Of a stretch of 64,000 bases of DNA, positions 8,132 to 16,977 are shown piece after piece. Every line of letters begins with the position of its first letter. The stretch's first letter is position 1. The position numbers were made by a program, and so were the translations under genes. Origin of the DNA: Allocatelliglobosispora scoriae (GTDB lineage Bacteria > Actinomycetota > Actinomycetes > Mycobacteriales > Micromonosporaceae); NCBI RefSeq assembly GCF_014204945.1, contig NZ_JACHMN010000002.1, forward strand, positions 124,001 to 188,000, in the 5' to 3' direction. The notes under the pieces are model-generated. The model saw only the letters and a list, made by a program, of their open reading frames with translations. It was not told where the DNA came from and did no database searches.

Positions 8132-9574
8132 CTACAGCGGATTCCACCCGTCGGACCCCGCGAGGTATTTCTGCGGGGTGTAGTTGGCGGCCTGCGCGTC
8201 GGTCATCTGGGGACGGTTGCCGTTGACGCCGGCTCCCGCACCGGTGTTGCGGTATTCGAAGAACCGGGCGTTCTGCCAGGTGCTGGTCGACATGTCGGTC
8301 CACGGCTGGCTGGTCTTGATCGTCGAGGTCAGCGACGACTCGCGGTAGAGCACCTGCGCGTCCTGCCGCCAGGGCCGTCCGAGCTGGGTGGTGTTCGCGA
8401 CCGCGCCGCTGACGGTGGACCTGTAGATCAGGAAGCCGTAGGTGTTGGCGGCGGGAGTGCTCGCCGCGGTGATCGGTCCGCCGGTGGTGCGCTTCTCGTA
8501 GATCTGGCAGGCGTTGAAGACCGCGATGCCGCCGCCGTAGATGAAGTCGACCGTTCCCTCCACATAGGAGTTGACGAAGTAGACCCGGGCGGCGTTGTTG
8601 ACGAGCAGGGTGTCCTGGTTGCCCAGCAGCCGCACGTTGGAGAAGATCCCCCGGTCGTTGTTGAGGTTGAGCGCCAGCGCCTGTACGCCGATGCCGTAGT
8701 CGTTGGAGATCGTCAGGTTCGTCGCGGTGAAGTCATGGCCGAAGACCGTGACCGTCGAGCCGTTGTTGGCGCTGCCGTCGGCGGCGTTGTGGTTGTTGAC
8801 GATCACCGTCCCGGTCGACGACGAGCCCAGGCCCTGCAGGGTGATGTAGGGCTTGGTGGCGGGGATGACGACCGTCTCGCGGTAGGTGCCCGCCTTGATC
8901 GTGATGATCCGCCGGGTGGTGTTGCCGTTCGGTACGGCGTTGACCGCCGCCTGCACGGTGGCGTAGACGCCGCTACCGTCGGCGGCCACGGTCGGCTTAC
9001 CGGCGGGATCGGTCGGGGGTGCCGAGCCGACGAGGTTGAAGGCGATCTGCATCCGGGCGATGTCGGAGCAGGTCTCCTGCACGATCGGGTTGTTGCCCGC
9101 CGTGGAGCCGTCCTTGTCGCTCACGCACAGCGCGGTGGCGGCGTTGACGACGCGGAACTTGCCCGACGCGGCCGAGGACGCGGTGAAGCTCCACAGCTGA
9201 TTGGTCTGTGCGCTGCCGCAGCCCCACTGCTGGAGCTGCAGCCCGGAGGTGCTCGCACCGCCGGGGACATCGACGCACATGCCGCTGCCGACGTTGACCA
9301 GGTTGAACTTCCCGGCACTGGCGGTCACCCGCCACTGCTGCCGGGCGGCACCCGCACTGCACGCCGCCTGCGTCAGCAGCGTGCCGCTCGCGGTCGAACC
9401 GCCCGGCACCTCCAGGCACTTGCCGCTGGCACCGGGAACGAGGGTGTAGACACCGCCCGCGGTCGGAGTGCTCGCCGCCTCGGAGGGTGCGGAGAGCAGC
9501 AGCGCCGAGAGCGGTACGGCGGTCAGCAGCATGGTCGCGAGTGCTGCCCAGCGAAGGATGCGATGACGGGACAT
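8132..9574 (-). CDS. Secreted pectinesterase with N-terminal ricin-type (CBM13) domain
   Basis: A 480-residue secreted enzyme that removes methyl esters from pectin. Signal peptide 1-34 (ending SEAAS), a ricin-type beta-trefoil at about 37-170 with QQW and NQLW motifs, then a CE8 right-handed beta-helix. Catalytic motifs are present: GTYRE, QALAL, QDTL (first Asp), VEGTVDFIYG (second Asp) and LGRPW (Arg). The third trefoil QxW is degenerate (MQIAF). ATG 9574 follows the pectate lyase stop by 2 bp, with GGAGCC as ribosome binding site inside the preceding gene, so the two are coupled. De-esterification would prepare pectin for the lyase. Confidence 0.92.
   Translation of the reverse strand: MSRHRILRWAALATMLLTAVPLSALLLSAPSEAASTPTAGGVYTLVPGASGKCLEVPGGSTASGTLLTQAACSAGAARQQWRVTASAGKFNLVNVGSGMCVDVPGGASTSGLQLQQWGCGSAQTNQLWSFTASSAASGKFRVVNAATALCVSDKDGSTAGNNPIVQETCSDIARMQIAFNLVGSAPPTDPAGKPTVAADGSGVYATVQAAVNAVPNGNTTRRIITIKAGTYRETVVIPATKPYITLQGLGSSSTGTVIVNNHNAADGSANNGSTVTVFGHDFTATNLTISNDYGIGVQALALNLNNDRGIFSNVRLLGNQDTLLVNNAARVYFVNSYVEGTVDFIYGGGIAVFNACQIYEKRTTGGPITAASTPAANTYGFLIYRSTVSGAVANTTQLGRPWRQDAQVLYRESSLTSTIKTSQPWTDMSTSTWQNARFFEYRNTGAGAGVNGNRPQMTDAQAANYTPQKYLAGSDGWNPL
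9053..9480 (-). repeat. Near-identical ricin-domain coding repeat, copy in pectinesterase
   Basis: This segment is a direct repeat of 10513-10940 with an offset of 1460 bp. The 214 bp at 9253-9466 and 10713-10926 are identical by eye, while the rest differs at scattered sites. It suggests recent duplication or gene conversion of the CBM13 module. Confidence 0.85.
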
Positions 9575-9576
9575 GA

Positions 9577-11055
9577 TCAGGCTCCGATCGTGGACTGCGG
9601 ACCGGCATAGGTCGTGACCAGGGACGGCACGCTCGACGCGGCGTCGAGGGTGTAGGAGTAGAAGCTGCTCGGGTTGAACGCCGATCCGCTGGTCAGCGCC
9701 TTGCCGCTGCAGTTGACCAGGATGCTGCCGCGCTGCACGAGCTGCGCCGTGGACTCCGGGTAGTACGGGTTGGCCACGTTCTCGAAGTAGCTGTTCTCCA
9801 GCACCATCTTCGTCGCGCCCCGAGACAGGTTCCCGTAGGAGGTGATGTTCCTGAGGTAGTTGTTGTAGAGGTGGGCGTAGGCCACGTTGTCGGTGCTGGG
9901 ATTGCGCTGGTTGGTGTCGTGGATGTAGTTGTGGTGGATCGTCATCCGGGACGTGACGTTCGTCGTCCAGCCGATGCCGAACGCCTTGTTGGTGACGCCG
10001 AGGTTGTTCCACGACACCGTCAGGTTCGTCGTGTCCTTGCGGCTGTCGATGATCCCGTCGTTGGTCCGCGTGATCGTGTTGTGGTCGATCCACACGTGGT
10101 CGGCGGTGTCCATCTGGATGCCGTCGTAGTCGTAGACCTTGTCGTCGGGGTCGTCGTCGGCCATCAGAGTGTCACCGATGGTGAGGTTGCGGATGATGAC
10201 GTTGCGGGTGCCGACGCCGAGGAAGAAGCCGCCGTTCTTGATCCGGCCGCTCGTCCCGACCCCGATGATCGTCTTGTTCGACGCGACGGAGATCTCCGTG
10301 CCGTAGGGCGTCACGGTGATCGTGCCGGCCACCCGGATCACGTACGCGGAGCTGCTGGCGGCGTACCGGACGAGGTCTGCCTGGTTGGTGACCGTGACCG
10401 TGGTCCCACCCGCACCGCCGGTCGTGCCGGCCGCGAAGCCGTCGGCCGTGGTGGACCAGGTGCGGCCCGTCGGGCTCGGGGCCGCACCGACCAGGTTGAA
10501 CGACCACTGCATGCGGGCGATGTCGGAGCAGGTCTCCTGCACGATCGGGTTGTTGCCCGCCGTGGAGCCGTCCTCGTCGCTCACGCACAGCCCGCCGGAC
10601 GAGGTGTTGACGAGGTACTTGCCCGACGCGGCCGAGGACGCGGTGAAGCTCCACAGCTGGTTGGACTGCCCGCTGCCGCAGCCCCACTGCTGGAGCTGCA
10701 GCCCGGAGCTGGTCGCACCGCCGGGGACATCGACGCACATGCCGCTGCCGACGTTGACCAGGTTGAACTTCCCGGCACTGGCGGTCACCCGCCACTGCTG
10801 CCGGGCGGCACCCGCACTGCACGCCGCCTGCGTCAGCAGCGTGCCGCTCGCGGTCGAACCGCCCGGCACCTCCAGGCACTTGCCGCTGGCACCGGGAACG
10901 AGGGTGTAGACACCGCCCGCGGTCGGGGTGCTCGCCGCCTGCGACGGGAGCATCGAGGCCGCGAGCACCGCGACGGGTACGGCGATCAGCACCGCCGCCG
11001 CCGTGGCGAGCCGGCGCACGGCCCACGGGGATCGGGAGGGTGGAACACGGAACAT
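9577..11055 (-). CDS. Secreted pectate lyase (PL1) with N-terminal ricin-type (CBM13) domain
   Basis: A 492-residue secreted enzyme that cleaves polygalacturonate by beta-elimination. Signal peptide 1-41, ricin trefoil at about 43-175 with intact QQW, NQLW and MQW motifs, then a PL1 beta-helix. The helix shows VWIDHNT, the DGIIDSRK calcium-site segment, TVSWN, IHHNY and NQRNP, whose Arg is the expected catalytic base. ATG 11055 has AGGAAGG 7 bp upstream. It is first in a two-gene operon with the pectinesterase and divergent from the sigma/pectate lyase fusion gene, across a 298-bp gap. Confidence 0.92.
   Translation of the reverse strand: MFRVPPSRSPWAVRRLATAAAVLIAVPVAVLAASMLPSQAASTPTAGGVYTLVPGASGKCLEVPGGSTASGTLLTQAACSAGAARQQWRVTASAGKFNLVNVGSGMCVDVPGGATSSGLQLQQWGCGSGQSNQLWSFTASSAASGKYLVNTSSGGLCVSDEDGSTAGNNPIVQETCSDIARMQWSFNLVGAAPSPTGRTWSTTADGFAAGTTGGAGGTTVTVTNQADLVRYAASSSAYVIRVAGTITVTPYGTEISVASNKTIIGVGTSGRIKNGGFFLGVGTRNVIIRNLTIGDTLMADDDPDDKVYDYDGIQMDTADHVWIDHNTITRTNDGIIDSRKDTTNLTVSWNNLGVTNKAFGIGWTTNVTSRMTIHHNYIHDTNQRNPSTDNVAYAHLYNNYLRNITSYGNLSRGATKMVLENSYFENVANPYYPESTAQLVQRGSILVNCSGKALTSGSAFNPSSFYSYTLDAASSVPSLVTTYAGPQSTIGA
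10513..10940 (-). repeat. Near-identical ricin-domain coding repeat, copy in pectate lyase
   Basis: Partner of the repeat at 9053-9480. It encodes the CBM13 trefoil and the signal-peptide junction of the pectate lyase. Confidence 0.85.
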
Positions 11056-11353
11056 GACGGACCTTCCTGCTCGGGACCGGGCACCGGGCCGAGCACGAAC
11101 GGGAGAACCGCGCGCCTGCCCGGGCGGACCGGCGCGAGTTCCCGAGTGGACTGCGGTCCGCCGGACGGCGGAGCACAGTGCTGCCCGTTGTAGACGGATC
11201 CGGCCCGCAGCAGATAACGGAAACCGACGAAAATACTTTGACGAAAGCCACTGACCAGCCATGACTTTCGATACCTTTACAACCAACTCGCGTCTATGTC
11301 AGGATTCGCCGCGTCCGCAGCTCCGTCCCGCGCACACGTGAAAGGGCTCGTCG
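11056..11353. promoter_or_regulatory. Divergent control region of the pectin locus
   Basis: This 298-bp gap drives the pectate lyase operon to the left and the sigma fusion gene to the right. The AT-richer part (11205-11285) holds an inverted CGAAAG/CTTTCG (11242-11247 and 11265-11270), two GACGAAA direct repeats, and GGAAACC, which resembles an ECF -35 element. No transcription start can be fixed by eye. Confidence 0.4.
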
Positions 11354-13522
11354 ATGGCGCCCGCCTCCGAAACCAGCCTGGTCACAGCGGCCCAGGCCGG
11401 TGACCGGCAGGCCATGGAGACCCTGTTCGCCGAGCACCTGCCGCTCGTCTACAACGTCATCGGCCGCGTCCTCAACGGCCACTCCGATGTCGATGACGTG
11501 GTGCAGGAGACGATGCTGCGTGCGGTCGCCGCACTGCCGCGGCTGCGGGATCCGGAGCGGTTCCGGTCCTGGCTGATCGCGATCGCCATCCGCCAGACCC
11601 AGGACCGCGGCCGGGCCAGGGGCGCCGTGCTCGGCCGCCAGCTCCCCCTCGACGACTGGCCCGATCCGCCGCACCCCGGTCCAGGGCCCGCCGAGGAGAC
11701 GATCGTCGCCGTCGACCTCTCGGCGCAGCGGCGCGAGGCCGTGCTCGCCGCGCAGTGGCTCTCGGCCGCCGATCAGCGGCTGCTCGCGCTGTGGTGGCAG
11801 GAGACCGGCGGGGTGATCACCCGTTCGGAGCTCGCCGCCAGCCTCGGCCTGAGCACCGGCCACGCCGCCGTCCGGGTGCAGCGGATGAAGGCGCAGCTCG
11901 ACCTGGCCCGCCGGGTACTGCGAGCCAGACGAGCCACCCCGCTCTGCCCCGATCTGCAGGCCATCGGGCGGGGATCACGCCACGGTGCGCCGTCGCTGGT
12001 CCGCCTGGGCCGCCATCTGCGCGACTGCCGTGCCTGCCAGCAGGTCACCGAGCTCATGGTCCCGGCCGAACAGCTGCTCACCGGCGGTGTCCTGCTGCCC
12101 GTACCGGCGGTGCTGGCGGCGAAGGTCGCCGGACTGCTGGGGTCGGGCACAGCGGGGCTGCACGCCGGGCCCGGACTCCTCCCGGCGGCGGTGGACGGTC
12201 TGCGCCGCCTGCTGGGGCGGCTCACGACGAAGACCGCCGTCGTCGGCGGCTCGACGCTGGCGAGCGCGACAGCGGCGGTCGTCCTGGCCGTGCAGTACCT
12301 CCCCGTGACCGCACCGGAGGCCGCCGCCGCTCCGCCGAGCCCGACGCACTCAGTCACCGCCGGTCCGAGCCCCGCGCCCGCTCCGACCACGGCCCCCGCC
12401 ACGCCGTCACCCTCCACCCGAACCTCGTTCACCGGCGTCGCGGCGGCCGACATCTACGTCGCCCCCGACGGCCGCGACGATGATCCGGGTACGCTCACCG
12501 CCCCGCTCGCCACCCTGGGCCGAGCGGTGGCGCTGGTCCGACCGGGACAGACGATCGCCCTGCGCGGCGGCACCTACCGCCCGACCGCACCCGTCGCCAT
12601 CACCACCAGCGGGGAGCCGTCCCGGCGGATCACCATGAGCAACTACCGCGGCGAGAAGCCGGTCATCGACGCGTCGCTGATCCGCTCCAACCAGTGGTTC
12701 ATCACCCAGCGAGCGTCCTACTGGACGGTGCAGGGCCTCACCGTGCAGGGCAGCCCGACCTTCCCCTACGTCTGCGTGGGCTGCCGCAGCACCGTCTTCC
12801 AGCGGTTGACGATGTTCGACAACGGAGCCACCGGGCTGGTGCTGCGGGGCCCGGGGACGATCGCCAACCAGGTGCTCGACAGCGACTTCCACGACAACCA
12901 CGACGACGCCGCGCACGGCGCCAATGCCGACGGGGTGGCCTTCAAGGACGGCTCCGGCACCGGCAACCTGATCCGCGGCTGCCGCGCCTTCCGCAACGCC
13001 GACGACGGCGTGGACCTCAGCGGATTCGCCGATCCGGTCCGCATCGAGCACACCTGGGCGCACGGCAACGGGGTCAACCGGTGGGGCCTGTCGGACTTCG
13101 CCGGTGCGGGCACCGGATTCAAGCTGGGCGGCGGTGACCCCACCCCGGCGGTGGCGCACGTCGTCACCGACAACGCGGCCTGGGACAACGCCAGTTACGG
13201 GTTCACCGAGCAGAACAACAAGGGTGTCATCGTGGTGACCGGCAACACGGCCTACCGCAACGGCGGCGACGGGTTCGCGTTCTGGTTCTCCCCGTCGGTG
13301 CTGCGGGCCAACCTCGCCCAGGGCAACGGGCGCGACGACAACCGCGGTGACACCGTGCAGGAGTTCGGCAACTCGTGGAACCAGGCCGACTGGAACCCTG
13401 CTCTGCTCCGCGCGACGGACCAGCGGACGGCCGAGGGCGCCCGGCGAGCCGACGGCAGGCTGCCGCGCACGGCCTTCCTCACCAGCGGTCGCAGCGGAAC
13501 CGGCGCGACGATGACACCCTAG
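11354..13522 (+). CDS. Membrane-tethered ECF sigma factor fused to a family 9 pectate lyase domain
   Basis: A 722-residue fusion. Residues 8-75 are sigma region 2 and about 125-185 region 4 (helix-turn-helix TRSELAASLGLSTGHAAVRV). H221-x3-C225-x2-C228 is the HxxxCxxC pattern of zinc-binding anti-sigma domains. One membrane helix lies at about 294-317, then a Pro/Ser/Thr-rich linker to 360. Residues 366-722 form a PL9 beta-helix outside the cell. Asp526, Asp550, Asp551, Asp554 and Lys590 reproduce the spacing recalled for the calcium site and catalytic Lys of Pel9A (209, 233, 234, 237, 273). The start follows GAAAGGG. It probably senses or cleaves pectin outside and controls the divergent pectin genes; release by proteolysis is inference. 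Confidence 0.85.
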   Translation: MAPASETSLVTAAQAGDRQAMETLFAEHLPLVYNVIGRVLNGHSDVDDVVQETMLRAVAALPRLRDPERFRSWLIAIAIRQTQDRGRARGAVLGRQLPLDDWPDPPHPGPGPAEETIVAVDLSAQRREAVLAAQWLSAADQRLLALWWQETGGVITRSELAASLGLSTGHAAVRVQRMKAQLDLARRVLRARRATPLCPDLQAIGRGSRHGAPSLVRLGRHLRDCRACQQVTELMVPAEQLLTGGVLLPVPAVLAAKVAGLLGSGTAGLHAGPGLLPAAVDGLRRLLGRLTTKTAVVGGSTLASATAAVVLAVQYLPVTAPEAAAAPPSPTHSVTAGPSPAPAPTTAPATPSPSTRTSFTGVAAADIYVAPDGRDDDPGTLTAPLATLGRAVALVRPGQTIALRGGTYRPTAPVAITTSGEPSRRITMSNYRGEKPVIDASLIRSNQWFITQRASYWTVQGLTVQGSPTFPYVCVGCRSTVFQRLTMFDNGATGLVLRGPGTIANQVLDSDFHDNHDDAAHGANADGVAFKDGSGTGNLIRGCRAFRNADDGVDLSGFADPVRIEHTWAHGNGVNRWGLSDFAGAGTGFKLGGGDPTPAVAHVVTDNAAWDNASYGFTEQNNKGVIVVTGNTAYRNGGDGFAFWFSPSVLRANLAQGNGRDDNRGDTVQEFGNSWNQADWNPALLRATDQRTAEGARRADGRLPRTAFLTSGRSGTGATMTP

Positions 13523-14169
13523 GGCACCTGCGGCATCAGCGCTGCCACCAGGTCGCGCATCGGACCGGTGAGGTCCTCCTCGGTGGCGGACGCGAGCGGC
13601 TCCAGGCCCGAGGTGGCCCGCAGCACGGTGACCCCGAGCGCGAGGGCGAGCACGAGCTGGGACCGCAGCATCAGGTCGTCGCCGCCGGGGTCGTCGGCAT
13701 GCCAGCCGGCGGTCGATGCCAGGCGCTCGGTGAAGGTACGTAGCAGCCCCACCCGCATCCGCTCGGCGCGCTCGTCGCCGGAGGAGCGCAGCAGGAGCAT
13801 CAGGACCTCGTTGGGCAGCTCGCCGGGGGCCGCGCCGAGGACCTGCTTGACGATGGCATCGGGAACCTTGCTCGCGCCGGAGACGGTGCCCGCGACGCGC
13901 TTGAGCTCCTCGGTGGCGGAGACGAGGCAGGCCTCGAAGAGCCCCTCCTTGGACCCGAAGTAGCGACTGATCAGGGCGACGTTGACGCCGGCGTCGTCGG
14001 CGATGTCGCGCACGGTCGTCGCGGAGTAGCCGTCGTGGGCGAAGCGCCGACGGGCCGAGTCGAGCAGGAGCTGGCGGGTCCGCGCCGCGTCCCGGGGACG
14101 GTGAGCGGCAGGCTCGTCAGCCGCGCTGGCCACGACAGCCTTCGTCGGCCCGGGGCTGTCTGCTGTCAT
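13519..14169 (-). CDS. TetR-family transcriptional regulator
   Basis: A 216-residue regulator. After a 25-residue disordered tail comes the TetR helix-turn-helix (ARRRFAHDGYSATTVRDIADDAGVNVALISRYFGSKEGLF, residues about 39-77), then an all-helical ligand domain. Its end overlaps the sigma fusion gene by 4 bp on the other strand. Its promoter region carries an inverted repeat (14204-14232) and candidate -35 TTTACA and -10 TACAAT boxes, so autorepression is likely. No target besides itself is evident. Confidence 0.88.
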   Translation of the reverse strand: MTADSPGPTKAVVASAADEPAAHRPRDAARTRQLLLDSARRRFAHDGYSATTVRDIADDAGVNVALISRYFGSKEGLFEACLVSATEELKRVAGTVSGASKVPDAIVKQVLGAAPGELPNEVLMLLLRSSGDERAERMRVGLLRTFTERLASTAGWHADDPGGDDLMLRSQLVLALALGVTVLRATSGLEPLASATEEDLTGPMRDLVAALMPQVP

Positions 14170-14190
14170 CGGCGTCCCTTCCTCCCCCGG

Positions 14191-14232
14191 ATTGTAACGG
14201 CCGTGTCAGCACTTTGTAAACATTTGTTGACA
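14191..14232 (-). promoter_or_regulatory. Promoter and candidate operator of the TetR gene
   Basis: On the minus strand TTTACA, 18 bp and TACAAT (14196-14191) form a promoter. TGTCAGCA (14204-14211) and TGTTGACA (14225-14232) are inverted arms with one mismatch around 13 bp, overlapping the -35 box and spacer. Confidence 0.5.
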
Positions 14233-14267
14233 TGCCGAGGGAAGGCCGAGCGGCCTCCCCTCGGCGA

Positions 14268-14471
14268 TCAGGGCAGGTCCGGTGCCTTCAGAACTCCCGC
14301 CTCACAGTGGTAGCAGTGGAAGGTGTCCGCGTCGGCCCTGAACCACTCGTGCTCACGGCAATCCTTCGCCCCCCGGGGAAACAGGCCCGTCGCCCAGAAC
14401 GGCAGGGCCACTCGCACCCTGGTCCGCCACCGGTAGCGTCCCTTGACCACGGCCGGCTGACGCCGGGTCAC
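14268..14471 (-). CDS. Small zinc-ribbon-like protein of unknown function
   Basis: A 67-residue basic protein. Its C-terminal half has DCREHEW and CYHC, four possible metal ligands (Cys, His, Cys, Cys) as in a minimal zinc knuckle. The GTG start overlaps the stop of the upstream hydrolase gene (GTGA), so the two form a coupled pair. I recognise the pattern as recurring in actinobacterial hypothetical proteins but know no function. Confidence 0.65.
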   Translation of the reverse strand: MTRRQPAVVKGRYRWRTRVRVALPFWATGLFPRGAKDCREHEWFRADADTFHCYHCEAGVLKAPDLP

Positions 14472-15046
14472 CGGTCCGCGAGGAAGTCGAGCACCCGCCT
14501 CGTCAGCAGGGCCGCCGCGTCCCGGTCATAGGCGGCGAGGCTGGAGTCGGCGAAGAGGTGCTGATCGCCGGGGTAGAGGAAGAGCTCAGCCTGATCGGTC
14601 GACGCGACGAGCGAGCGGGCCGCGTCGAGGTCACCGTCCTCCTCGGTGAACCAGGGGTCGGCGTCCATGCCGTGGATCTGCACCGGCACGCCGTCCGGCC
14701 AGGCCGGTCCGAACTCCCCGAGCGGGATGCACGAGTGCAGCAGCAGCGCGCCCCGGGCGCCGGGCCGGGTCTGGGCCAGGCTCTGCGCGGGCATCGCCCC
14801 GAGGGAGAACCCGGCGTAGACCAGCTCCGGCGGGAGCCCGTCGGCCGACCGCGTGCCGAGCTCCAGGAGCTTGCCGAAGCCGATCTCCCGGGCGTGCGCG
14901 ACGCCCTCCTCGACGGAGTCGAAGGTGCGGCCGTCGAAGAGGTCCGGAGTGTGCACGGTGTGCCCGGCCGCCCGCAGCTCGTCGGCGAACGCGAGAAAGC
15001 CCGGGGTCTGCCCCTGCGCGTGGTGGAACAGCAGCACGTCAGCCAT
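14468..15046 (-). CDS. Dienelactone hydrolase-family protein
   Basis: A 192-residue alpha/beta hydrolase. GFSLG carries the nucleophile elbow, with Ser81 in place of the Cys of true dienelactone hydrolases. Asp131 (MDADPWF) and His164 (GDQHLF) complete the triad. AAGGACGGG precedes ATG 15046. The length fits the DLH family (about 190-240). With Ser at the elbow it is probably a general carboxylesterase; the substrate is unknown. It is cotranscribed with the small zinc-ribbon gene. Confidence 0.85.
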   Translation of the reverse strand: MADVLLFHHAQGQTPGFLAFADELRAAGHTVHTPDLFDGRTFDSVEEGVAHAREIGFGKLLELGTRSADGLPPELVYAGFSLGAMPAQSLAQTRPGARGALLLHSCIPLGEFGPAWPDGVPVQIHGMDADPWFTEEDGDLDAARSLVASTDQAELFLYPGDQHLFADSSLAAYDRDAAALLTRRVLDFLADR

Positions 15047-15130
15047 GGTCGCCCGTCCTTAGTCTGAGTAGCGGGATGCGCTGTCCACGATCCTAGGCAC
15101 CCCCACCGACATAAGCCCGCCGAACGCCCG

Positions 15131-16888
15131 CTAGGGCGTGACGATGGTGACGACCAGCGGATCGACCTTCGGCCGGACCAGCAGGGCCTGCCCGTCCGGA
15201 CCCGCCGCCAGCAGCCAGAACTCCTGCGGGAGCAGACCGGGCCAGCCACTGCTGCTGCTACCGCGGCGCTCCACGGAGACCCGCACCCGCCGCCATGGCT
15301 CCGCGCACCGGAAATCGGCGCAGCTCAGCAGGTCGGCCTCGATGTAGCTCAGACCGGGGCCGGACTGCACGATCATCCCTTCGGGGCCGCGATTGTGCTG
15401 CTCCACGGCGAAGACGCCGCCGCCGGGAGCCGCCACCGCCGGTCCGGGAAACTCGTCACCGCACTTGCTGTCACAGGGGCGCATCAGGTCGCGGTAGAGC
15501 GCGGCAACGGTCTGGCTGCTCAGCCCATGCTCCGTCGGGAAGCCCGTCCGGCGCTCGGCGCAGGCGGAGGTCACGCACCAGTCGAAACTGACCGGAGCCG
15601 AGTTGTAGAAGGCGACGACCGGCACGCCGGTCGGGTCGACCCTGATCGCGAGCTGCCGCATGTTGAACTCGTCGAGGAGCTGGATGGGTGACCTCTTGCC
15701 GAGCTCCGCCCAGTCGGAGGTGCCGCAGCGCGGATCGCGGCAGTGCAGGACGCCCAGCTGCGTACCCGACACGTCCTTGAGGGGTGACGCCGTCGCGATG
15801 AGCAGGTCCCCGGCGGGGTTCACCGTCATCGCGGTGAGGGTCGCGGGCAGCAGCCGCGCGATGGCGCTGTTCTCGCATTTCCGGGCCGCGTCGCAGGTGA
15901 GCAAGGTGTTCCGGTTGAACGCCAGCACGGAGCCGTCCGGCCGGATGATCACACTGGCGCGGTGGGGTGAGAGCTCGACACCGTGCGGGAAGGCGGTGAA
16001 GTCCGAGCAGCGGTCGTCGACGCAGTCGAGGATGCTGTCGCGCGTGACGAGAATCGGGTGGTGCCCGGCCGGCCAGGCGACCTGCACGACGGTGTCGGAC
16101 GGGACCGCCGGGCTCGTGATCAGCCGGGGCACGTCCGCGACCGCGACGGCCCCGCCGACGAAGACCGCCGGGACGAGCAGCGCCAGCCCGCCGAGCAGCG
16201 CGACCCAGCGCCGCGCCGGCCAGGCCGTCGGAGGACGATCGGCCTCCGGCCCCGGATGGGTACGCCGGTACAGCCCCGCCAACGCCCACGCCTGCGTCGC
16301 GGCGACCCCCACCAGCAGCAGGTCGCGCAGGACCTCGGCGATGAGACCCGCAGTGGGGCTACCGGACGGCAGCCCGGTCATGATCAATCGCACGGCGAAG
16401 CCCGACGCCATGACGGCGATCACGAACGGCACGCAAGCCCGCCACCACCGGCCCCGTAGCGCACCGACGGCGGAGAAGGCGGCGAACCCGCACTCCTGCA
16501 CCACGGCCACGACGCTCACCAGTGCCAGTGCCGTCGCGAACCCGAACAGCAGCACGCCTGCCCCGACGAAGATCAGCGGTGACGGCGGCAGGACGAAGAA
16601 CAGCGTCAGCAGGGCCAACGCGAAGGCCGCGACGCAGGTGAACGCCACCGGCAGCGCCCGCAGCACCGGCTGGGGCCGACCGTCGAGCACCGCGGCGCCG
16701 AGCAGCACCGCCACGATCCAGCTGACCCAGATACCGACGGCCACGACCCAGCTCTCGTCGCTGATCGTCAGCACGTCGTCGATGACCCGGGCATCGCCGG
16801 CCAGCACCGGCCACGCCACGCGCAACAGGAGGGCGGGGGTCAGCGCGAGCGCAACCACCGGAACCGATCTCAGACCGTTCGACGACAT
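15131..16888 (-). CDS. Polytopic membrane protein with Cys-rich extracellular domain, unknown
   Basis: A 585-residue protein. The N-terminal 245 residues contain about seven hydrophobic helices, followed by one more near residue 235-255 (LLGGLALLVPAVFVGGAVAV). The C-terminal 320 residues are hydrophilic, probably outside, with recurring short-spaced Cys pairs (DCVDDRC, TCDAARKC, HCRDPRC, WCVTSAC, PCDSKC, SCADFRC), likely disulfide-closed loops of a repeat propeller: each is followed by about 60-80 residues. ATG 16888 is chosen because the frame upstream lacks hydrophobic signal character. It is divergent from the transglutaminase-like gene. Function unknown. Confidence 0.7.
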   Translation of the reverse strand: MSSNGLRSVPVVALALTPALLLRVAWPVLAGDARVIDDVLTISDESWVVAVGIWVSWIVAVLLGAAVLDGRPQPVLRALPVAFTCVAAFALALLTLFFVLPPSPLIFVGAGVLLFGFATALALVSVVAVVQECGFAAFSAVGALRGRWWRACVPFVIAVMASGFAVRLIMTGLPSGSPTAGLIAEVLRDLLLVGVAATQAWALAGLYRRTHPGPEADRPPTAWPARRWVALLGGLALLVPAVFVGGAVAVADVPRLITSPAVPSDTVVQVAWPAGHHPILVTRDSILDCVDDRCSDFTAFPHGVELSPHRASVIIRPDGSVLAFNRNTLLTCDAARKCENSAIARLLPATLTAMTVNPAGDLLIATASPLKDVSGTQLGVLHCRDPRCGTSDWAELGKRSPIQLLDEFNMRQLAIRVDPTGVPVVAFYNSAPVSFDWCVTSACAERRTGFPTEHGLSSQTVAALYRDLMRPCDSKCGDEFPGPAVAAPGGGVFAVEQHNRGPEGMIVQSGPGLSYIEADLLSCADFRCAEPWRRVRVSVERRGSSSSGWPGLLPQEFWLLAAGPDGQALLVRPKVDPLVVTIVTP

Positions 16889-16977
16889 GGCGGCAGGGTA
16901 GCCGAGCCCCGCATGCGCCGGGACCCGTCGCCGCCGGGGGCAACGCGACGAGCGGTCCGCTCCTACACTCGGGCGGC

